From Phallusia fumigata (taxonomy: Eukaryota; Chordata; Ascidiacea; Phlebobranchia; Ascidiidae): a DNA stretch of 42,558 bases. Of the stretch, positions 35,001-42,558 are shown piece by piece. Position numbers and translations under genes: made by a program. Location of the stretch: NCBI GenBank assembly GCA_008931825.1, contig QXVZ01017653.1:1-42558 (forward strand). The letters are read 5' to 3'. Position 1 is the first letter of the stretch. Each line of letters opens with the position of its first letter. The notes beneath the pieces were generated by a model. It saw only the letters and a program-made list of their open reading frames with translations. It searched no databases and was not told the DNA's origin.

Positions 35001-38000
35001 CTTGATGTTATATTGTAAACTCGGTAAATTGTAACTTTGAACTTATTGACACTCATGGTTCAAATTTTCAAATGGATGTAAAACAATAGACACGATATAC
35101 AGGAATACCTGAATATATGCAATTTTTTTACTGACAAAATGCTACTTCCCACCTCACAATGCAGTACCGTTGGAGAATATCAATTTCTTGCGTATTGCTT
35201 TCTTCGTCACTAGATGATTCTGGTTCGGACATATGCCTGAAACACATCAGTCTTGACAAAACTATACCCGGACGAAAAACTCATGTTCCTATTTGAAAAG
35301 TGGCATAAACATTTGCACCTTGATGAAGTGGAAGGTCCGAAGGCAACTTTTTTAGCCAACATCTTTCCAGAAAGTTCTTCCCATGACAGGTTGCTGGTTT
35401 GCTGCTTTGCGGCTGTCGAAGGAATGGCGCTCTCCGATTTTGACGTTATCTGCATTTACGTAACACGCATTAAATCTTCAGCATCCAAGTGGTAGTTTAA
35501 AATAACATGTCATTTGGCAAAAACCAGATACAGAAAAAGTTTGTGAAACACTTTCGCTTGTTGACTATACGTCGCTCTGAACAATCTGAGTTTTTTGCTG
35601 TAAACTACAACAAAGATCACCCGACATATGTTTGTGAATTCATGCCCAATCCCATTTAAATGTCAGTTTACGTCATTGTGACTGGCGTCAAAAATCTAAC
35701 TTGGACATAAAGCTGAATTGTTCACAAATATATATGTGTGTGTTGAAAGATCAACTTACTTTAGATTTTGTGCTGACAACTTCCACCATAGTTTCTGGAT
35801 GATCTTTCAATTTTTTAAGATCCCTTGCGCTGGAAATATTGCTGAAGCTAGCACTCTGCAAAATCACCACATAGAAGTGATTACAATTCGGTATTATTGA
35901 TCAACGACGCTATCATTACAGCCAGCAATCACAATTCTCGGAATTGTCATTTGTCAAAGGTGATGAATAGCTACACATATACTAACCGCGATCTTTTGTC
36001 CGAATGCGGTGGCATAGCGAACTGGTGTTTCCGCGATCGCTGTGTCTGTGCGAGGTGTCTGACAAGTAAACAAAAAAACAACTTTCTTTACGCATTGTTA
36101 TGTCTCAATCAGCTCGAAAAACTTTCGCAGGCCACTGGCACAAAATGCGATGCTTGCCAATCGAATATTCATTCAAAAGAATTCGAACAATTATGGCCGA
36201 GTTGCTTTGAGGAGACTCCGTAAAAAAACTTAAAAACATCTTTGCAACATTCAACGCAGAGGTGTTACTTTAAATTTTAGTCTATGTAAGGTTTAGAAAC
36301 CTAATTGCAATATATCCTAAATTTTGTGATAATTAAACAGCTTTTTAATGCAATTACAGAATCAACGCAAGGAGGGGGTGCAATTTTCGCCTTGTGACAT
36401 TTTTCTTTGTAGCTAATGGGCCCCTGGTGGGTCGTTGCTTAAATACCTCTGTTAAAGTCGACTCTGCTACTAAATCAATGCGGGTCTGTGGGGAGCTCGT
36501 TGTCGACTCGATCATTTCATCGCTATCTCCATTGGAACTCTCTGCTCTGCTGTAAAAGCAAATCGGGTTTACAGAAAGGTGATGTTTATACCGTTGTATT
36601 AGCTCCGATTCGTGTAACAATCACCAAATAACCACAAAAGTCGCAGTACTGTCTAAATTAGAACAGACTATAGTTTTGCAATAAAACAACCCAATAAAAA
36701 TGGTATTGATTTGTTTAGTCCAACATAACGTTATCAAAACGTGGGAGCAAAAGTTATTATAAAACAATTAAGTTGATTTATAAGTTAGTTGTCTCCTATT
36801 TCAAAACTTGTTTTGAAAGTACAAATAGAAGTCCAACTATGTGCATATACTGGACTTTAATTGTTTCGTGTCTCCGTTAGTAAACACTCAATAGATATAA
36901 TGACCTGCTTACAACATGCTAGTTTTGTTTAAAAAGTTCTACCTTTCTGGCAAGGAAGCTCTTCCTACTGCATCTTGTGAAGTCACAGTGATTTCTAAAC
37001 AAATTTGGTGTATTTGGAATTGCAATTAAATTCTTAGAAGCTTATATACCGTTACCAATGTTTCGTGATAGTTCTCATTAAAAAGCAAAAAAACTAATGC
37101 TACTGTAGGCGCATTTTGTTGTATGTTAAATATATTTGGACATTGTATTTGTAGGCTAGCACATAAGTGTTTGGCAGTATCCATAACATCTCAAGCTAAC
37201 CAGACGGATTCAATCCATAACTGCAATTACAATGTCATAAAATCATCACATACCTGGAAGTGGTGTCACTTCTGGAAAACTATTAAGTGTCATACTAGGT
37301 AGTTGGAGCGTGTGAGAAGACGATGATCTCTCGCTGTTCGGTGAACTTTGCCTTGAACTTTTTCCACTTCGGCTCTCTTGTTTCAACGCCCTCATTTTCT
37401 CTCGATGTTGCTTTCTTCGAGATAACTTGTCTAACAAGTCATGTCATGTTTGTAACAAGCAGCTCTACTAAATCGATTCAGATGTTCAATACAGAATCAC
37501 TTGATTTAGAAATTTCATTATCATCGAGCTGGTCATACTGGTCGATTCTTTGGCGTAATAGTTTGGCATGAATTATTTATGTAAACTCGTTCTATTAAAC
37601 ATGTGATGCAATGCTTGTGTTATCTTCAAGGTATAGGACTTATAGACGTTATAATGACTATAAATGATATACTGTAAAGACTTTGGTTGAAGGTTAAAAT
37701 TTCATGACATTACATTTAATAAAACAAGTCATCTTCTTTATTGAGTGAGGTGGAACTGTTTTAGACAAATTCCAGAAACAATTTTTATTTTTGCAAATTT
37801 TAAAAGCTGTCATCCCACCCTTCTTTTTTGGTTGCACTACTGGTTCCACAGGTATTTGATGCATCGTAATGGGGAGATTTTCAGGTTGCATTGAGTTCGC
37901 AGCGACCACGGAACCCCGCGGGCTTGTGATCGCAAAATGCCAGTTTTTCTGAAAATCTTCCACCCGCAAACTCTAAAAAGACATTTCATAACCCGTTGTG

Positions 38001-41000
38001 AAACGCAAGATGTCCTCCCAAGATAACAACAAATTCATTTTTTACCCTTCGCATTAAATCCAGCTCGTTTCGTTGTCGTTTCTGAATGTCTAAAATGTTA
38101 TCCTCGGTCAGAGAAGAAATTCTTAGTTTTCTATTTAGTGTGAATGGACTTCGCGGCCGAGTTGGTAAAATGCGACTTCTCTGAATCTATAAACAATGTA
38201 GAGGGTACAAGTGTACATAACATATTTAACATAAACAGCACAAAATAAGAAACTATTCGATTTTTGTTTTCATATGCGATAATAGGAAAGATGTAGTCAC
38301 AAAATGGAACCAAGTAAGATAAAAAATATTGTTTGTTTTTGTTTGGCACGGAAGGGATTAAACCAAAAAGACTTATATTACTTTGAAAAAAAAAAAAAAA
38401 ACAAGTCGGTATAATTTGGACGCAATGACCGTAGACATGTTGTTGTTTGTAACGTTTTCATTAGAGGTTTTGACTTCACGTTATGTCATTACATTTGTAC
38501 CACTGGCAATCCCAGTTGTTGCGTCAAAGCGCGCGAACAGGGTTAAAAAAGTTCGTTGTACAAAAAAACGGGTAATATGTCTGACTTTCAGTATTATTGC
38601 AATTGTACTCTTTGGCCCATTGCAATAAATAGTTGCACGCCCCTGGGGTAAGAGAAACGTTGGGAGATCGATCAATCGGCTGACTAAGCAATACTTTAAT
38701 TGCACGAATACATGCAGTTTTACCTCAAACGGTTTGGGTGCAGACCAAAGTTTGTTTCGCCTTTTTCCAGTTATCGACGAGACCGATGTTCCGTCCGTTA
38801 ATGAGTTTGCATGCTTGAAAATGCTTACCACCAAATTTCTCTCCGAAATGTCGACTCCAGAAACGTAGTTCGGCTTTTCCGCTGTTTGTTGTTTTAACGC
38901 CTGTTTAAAAGCGGTTGCAAATTTAAAGATCGTCGCAGTATTGTTGAACCTAGAAATTGGGTGTACCTACTTTCAGTATGTACTGGCCTTCGTTTTTCAT
39001 CCAAGATTGTTCAGCCTCCACCATTTTATCGAAATATAAATCGGCCTTTGCTTTTTCCAGAAGGCGAGGAAGCACGTAAAGGGAAAGAACTCCTGAGGAC
39101 GTGGGAATTGGGCTGTTCCTAAAAGTCGATCAACAATTTTAAAGCACTTCAAAGTTTTTCGAAAATTTACTGGTCGTGACAGGGTTTTTAACAAAATTAA
39201 GAATTCTGTAAAAAGTGCGGTTATAACCTCTTTCTGTTTAGCACAATATTCAGAGGATCAAGATCAAATTTCGGACCTAATTTGCATCAACTTAAAAAAA
39301 CTGATTGCACAAAGTTACCGGGATAAACGTGATGTAAATATGTTTTGTGTATTAACTACCTTGGTGTTACAGTCGGATTTGTGGAAAGATTCCCGTATCT
39401 TGCTGTTTCTCCCAGATTGGAGAATTTCTTTAGAGCTTCAGTCGTTTTCTCTTTTACATATTGTTCAAACTTCGGGGTATCTGCACAAAAGTACGTTTTT
39501 TATCGTAAAAACTTTTTAAATAATGATAACCGTATCAGTGTCGCATACTCAGAGCTTCTGACATCGCTTTGACGAGACCAGGAAAGCTTCCTCCTCGTCG
39601 AATATATGCCTCAGTGACGTAAGGTTCGTCCGGAAACTCGGCTAAATCTTTCTGCAGTTTAGTGTCTTTCGAAAACTCCTCGCCAATAGTCTGCGTAATT
39701 TTAATATAATTGCCTATTAAGTCTAATCCAGATTGTTGGCGACGTAATAAAAGGGCTTCAATCTTTGTACAATTAACATCAAGTCAGTATTTTTTGTCTG
39801 TAGGATACACAAAAAATAATTAAAAAACGATTGTGCAAAACCCAATTGCGCTCCTAGCGGATCGAGAAACATGACAAAAGCAACGTTTGTGGCATTTGTT
39901 TGAACTTCGTGCTCCTCAATTGGCAGACAATGGTAAATTTGCATTTTTAATCCGCATATTTCTTAAATTCATCTCGGGTAGTTTGCGGGATAGTACTGCC
40001 ACGTTTCAGGAACGATCTGGTCGTGTCCGACCAGTTAGGAGTTACCTGCAACAAATTTTCCTCCTTCGCATTTCCGCGAGTTATCTCCATCAGGAATTTT
40101 GAATCGAAACCAGTTCTTGCAAATTTCTTCAATGCCATAACGCTCCCACCATTCTGGAATTTCCGTTAGTGACAAAATTAACAACAGTTTGCAATCTGCA
40201 GTGTTATGTCACCTAAACATCACCTCAATCAGCTGCTGCAAGAGCCGCGCGAAGAAATGAAGATGGACATCGCGTCGTGAGAACCATTCCAGGTTCTCTA
40301 ACAAAATTGTTTCGTTTGGGAAAGTAGAAACACAGTGTTCAATACGTTGTCGTTCGACTTCGTTATCTGTTAAGTCTGTAGAGAAACAAACAATATTAAC
40401 TGGCATACATTTTTAATTTTTTGGCGGGCAAAGCAGTACTTGTTGAAGATCGTTGCTTTACAAACTCTTTCAGCATTTTCAAGTTTCCGCCAGAATCAAC
40501 ATATTGTAGAAATGTTTCTGCACTTTGGTGTCTGTTGTCGTTTTCCAAAAACCTTCTAAAACTGTCCACTATCGTTTCATAACTTTCTGTCGCTTTAATT
40601 TCACCACAGTAATATTCCAAGATCTCAATGTTTCCACCCATTTCTTCAAATCGAAGAATTTCTTCATCGTTTCGCCCTTTGGTCGTAATTCAAAACACAA
40701 ATAAAGTTAAGTGGATTGGTTTTTCAATAAAAATTGAATCTTTTTCAATTGACTTATTTGCATAAACGCCTTTGTACGGATTTATAAGATGTCTTAGCAA
40801 TGAGCCCAGCATGCTGTAGCCACTAAAATATCACCCCTTCCCGATGATTAGTGCGTAAGTAAATTTTTGCCCAACATTTTATGATAAAAGTCGACTTATT
40901 CAAAATGGAGGATATTGACTGCAGTCATACCTTTGTAAATATTGACAAACAAAACATCTCACCCTCGATGAAAACGTTCATTCTTAGCTCTTAATCTATC

Positions 41001-42362
41001 GTTACTCTTACCCTTTGTCAACAATGTCATCAACATGTTCATATCTGTTCCTGCACTTTCAATTTCACTAAACAACGTCGCAAAATCAACGTCTTCCCCG
41101 GTTGTCTGAAAAAACGTTGTTGGCCATTTACTTTGCACCAAGCCACGCAACATCTGTATTTGTCAGCGCAAGGGTTATGGGCTCGAATCCAGGTCCGAAT
41201 TATTTTGTTGCTTTGGGAAAAATATATTTTTAATGTTTCTTTTTTATTGCTACACATTAAAATTTGCCCACTTAAATAATGACGAATTAAAAAAGAACCC
41301 TTGCGTGACAATCACCTAAGAACAGTTTTGTTTTCGTGCATCAAGGATAAAAAAACAGCCAACACAATACCTTTATCAAATGAGATTGCCTTTTAATGTT
41401 TTCTTGTAGCAGCCCTTTAACATGCTGCCGATACATTTCAGCATACTCCGTAATGAGGATTGTGTTCACTCCTGAATCCTCCAGTTCCGCCAATACTTCG
41501 GGATTAAAGTTTGATTCAAGGTATTCCTAAAATCAAAAGTCAATTGACATGCATGAAAGCGGTCACGCTGACCAACGATTACAGATACTCATGCACACAT
41601 ATAATGCATTTTAAGCCTGTAAGAGATTTGTCAAAATTAAACCGATTAGAAAATCTTTGACTTAAAGGTTTTTACATATGTTTGCGCAGTTGGCAAAAAA
41701 ACATTAAACCAATTTTGGTTTGATAACATCGTTTACCGTGTAATTCATCGCAATTAAATGGAACTACTTACTTCAAGGGCAATTGCGTCACCGCCCTTAA
41801 CAAGAAATTGCTCATACAAATCCGTTGAATAACCGTTACCAATTCCAGCAGTCAGTTGTTTCGAGCTGGCGTCTAACAAAAAAACATAGATCTCAATTAC
41901 ATTGTGTAGTCAACGAAGCACCTTTGATTTGACCATTTAACTCAATATTATACCCGCATTTTCCGAAAGGATGTGAGGTTCGTTTGGACTTGCAAGCCAT
42001 TTCAGCGTACTCCATGAAAGATCTTCGTTTGCAATTTGCTGATTTTGGTGATAAATTGAATAACCACCACCGATACGTNTGAGGTTCGTTTGGACTTGCA
42101 AGCCATTTCAGCGTACTCCATGAAAGATCTTCGTTTGCAATTTGCTGATTTTGGTGATAAATTGAATAACCACCACCGATACGTATAGGGGCCTGATAGT
42201 GTTGACTAAACAAAAATTAGCATTCTATTTGCAATCGATTGTTACGTTTCTGCATGAAAAAATTCGGTCTAACTTACTGCGGTCCTTTTTTGTGAAAACA
42301 AGCGTTGCAAAGACCAAAACGATCAAACGCGGTGGAAATGTCAATGGGACGGTTTGATTCAT
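32088..42362 (-). CDS. Unrecognised ~1283-aa protein with Gly-Gly repeats, coiled coils and C-terminal EF-hand
   Basis: Exons in order: 42362-42278, 42192-41922 (contains the N artefact), 41872-41772, 41526-41371, 41105-41012, 40676-40440, 40375-40224, 40153-40046, 39762-39549, 39480-39360, 39118-38971, 38900-38724, 38180-38046, 37972-37819, 37430-37254, 36541-36447, 36058-35987, 35855-35760, 35449-35319, 35236-35153, 34988-34861, 34789-34637, 34282-34115, 33689-33540, 33416-33310, 33094-32987, 32552-32433, 32371-32282, 32213-32088. With the 106-base duplication removed the chain stays in phase. Residues 1-28 include a hydrophobic stretch (signal or anchor). Residues ~60-500 hold helical repeats with core GG[DNS]xxxL. 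Residues ~500-1130 are Ser/Lys-rich with charged helices (QKRQRNELDLMRR, KLSRRKQHREKMRALKQ). The C-terminus resembles paired EF-hands: the last loop, SRGGDGSLDILDF, is degenerate. I know no matching family. It could be two adjacent genes; the 40046/39762 junction is the weakest link. Confidence 0.7.
34444..34629. mobile_element. hAT-like MITE filling an intron next to a splice donor
   Basis: The left end CCAGTGGTTCCAACC (from 34444) pairs with the right end ggttggagaacactgg (to 34629), which inverts to CCAGTGTTCTCCAACC. About 186 bp, non-coding. It takes up roughly half of the intron between exons 34789-34637 and 34282-34115 and ends within seven bases of the donor. No perfect target duplication was found. 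Confidence 0.65.
41974..42184. repeat. Exact 105-bp duplication around a single N (assembly artefact)
   Basis: Bases 41974-42078 and 42080-42184 are identical and meet at N 42079. The copy lies inside exon 2 of the long minus-strand gene. Deleting one copy plus the N (106 bases) restores an open frame that joins exon 1 (phase 1) to exon 3 (phase 1); with both copies present the frame breaks at the N. This strongly favours an overlap left unmerged in assembly. Confidence 0.85.
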
Positions 42363-42558
42363 TCTCGTGTAGTTGCGCTGGATCGCTGATAGCTATAAAC
42401 CTTTAACAAAGTACAAAAATAATCGAAATGGTCGCATAATTTTCTGCAAAAATGCCTGCAAAATGATGGGTAATAAAGGACAGACTGAGGTATTTAGCAC
42501 AGCTAGTACACCGTTTAAGTGATGGAATATGGGCTTTGGTAAAAAATTACAAAAAATC

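Noticed and set aside
35253..35495. 80-codon plus-strand ORF that looks protein-like
   Set aside because: It is antisense to exon 35449-35319 of the long gene, whose minus frame joins neighbours in phase; the plus frame has no splice support.
39850..39910. Extra exon encoding EHEVQTNATNVAFVMF in the long gene
   Set aside because: No donor in the right phase; exons 40153-40046 and 39762-39549 join directly in phase 0 without it.
41160..41200. tRNA gene suggested by ggctcgaatcc
   Set aside because: A B-box-like string only; no A box, acceptor stem or anticodon arm can be folded around it.
1..42558. CRISPR array, bacterial operons or prophage
   Set aside because: The window is eukaryotic with spliced genes; no regularly spaced short repeats of CRISPR type exist.

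Overview
This is a eukaryotic (metazoan) window, AT-rich, with short introns bounded by GT/AG and multi-exon genes on both strands. The gene content (Shank, syndecan, SepSecS, an LDLa-bearing rhodopsin-type GPCR) and compact introns fit a tunicate such as Ciona. Two single-N positions (5482 and 42079) are each flanked by direct copies of the same sequence. One pair is visibly diverged and the other identical, which looks like overlapping contig or haplotype ends in a very heterozygous genome; this would suit Ciona savignyi. The species is inference.

Layout. 1-1.75 kb: last three exons of a Shank scaffold gene (+), with proline-rich segment, Homer-type ligand and terminal SAM domain. 3.0-9.6 kb: a complete nine-exon GPCR gene (-) with signal peptide, acidic Tyr-rich segment, seven degenerate LDLa modules and a 7TM domain in one last exon. 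9.6-14.4 kb: no confident gene, several DNA-transposon remnants and one short Cys-containing ORF. 14.4-20.8 kb: SepSecS, O-phosphoseryl-tRNA(Sec) selenium transferase (+), nine exons; its first coding exon was not found. A 129-bp repeat is dispersed and tandem in its introns. 22.5-25.8 kb: a divergent Ras-like GTPase (+), five exons, with two insertions and no CaaX box. 27.2-29.0 kb: complete syndecan (+), seven exons. 30.3-31.7 kb: CpG-rich stretch without a recognisable gene. 32.1-42.4 kb: a long 29-exon gene (-), about 1283 aa. It has a hydrophobic N-terminus, a repeat with a Gly-Gly core, a Ser/Lys-rich and coiled-coil middle and a C-terminal EF-hand region. I do not recognise its family.

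The genes do not form a pathway. Shank (postsynaptic or cortical scaffold), syndecan (heparan-sulfate receptor), the GPCR and the Ras-like protein are signalling or adhesion genes, and SepSecS belongs to selenocysteine synthesis. All exon models come from splice-site and phase consistency by eye; each chain below closes in frame. The most interesting items are the unnamed EF-hand gene with its Gly-Gly repeat, the LRR-less multi-LDLa GPCR and the GTPase with an internal Cys cluster.
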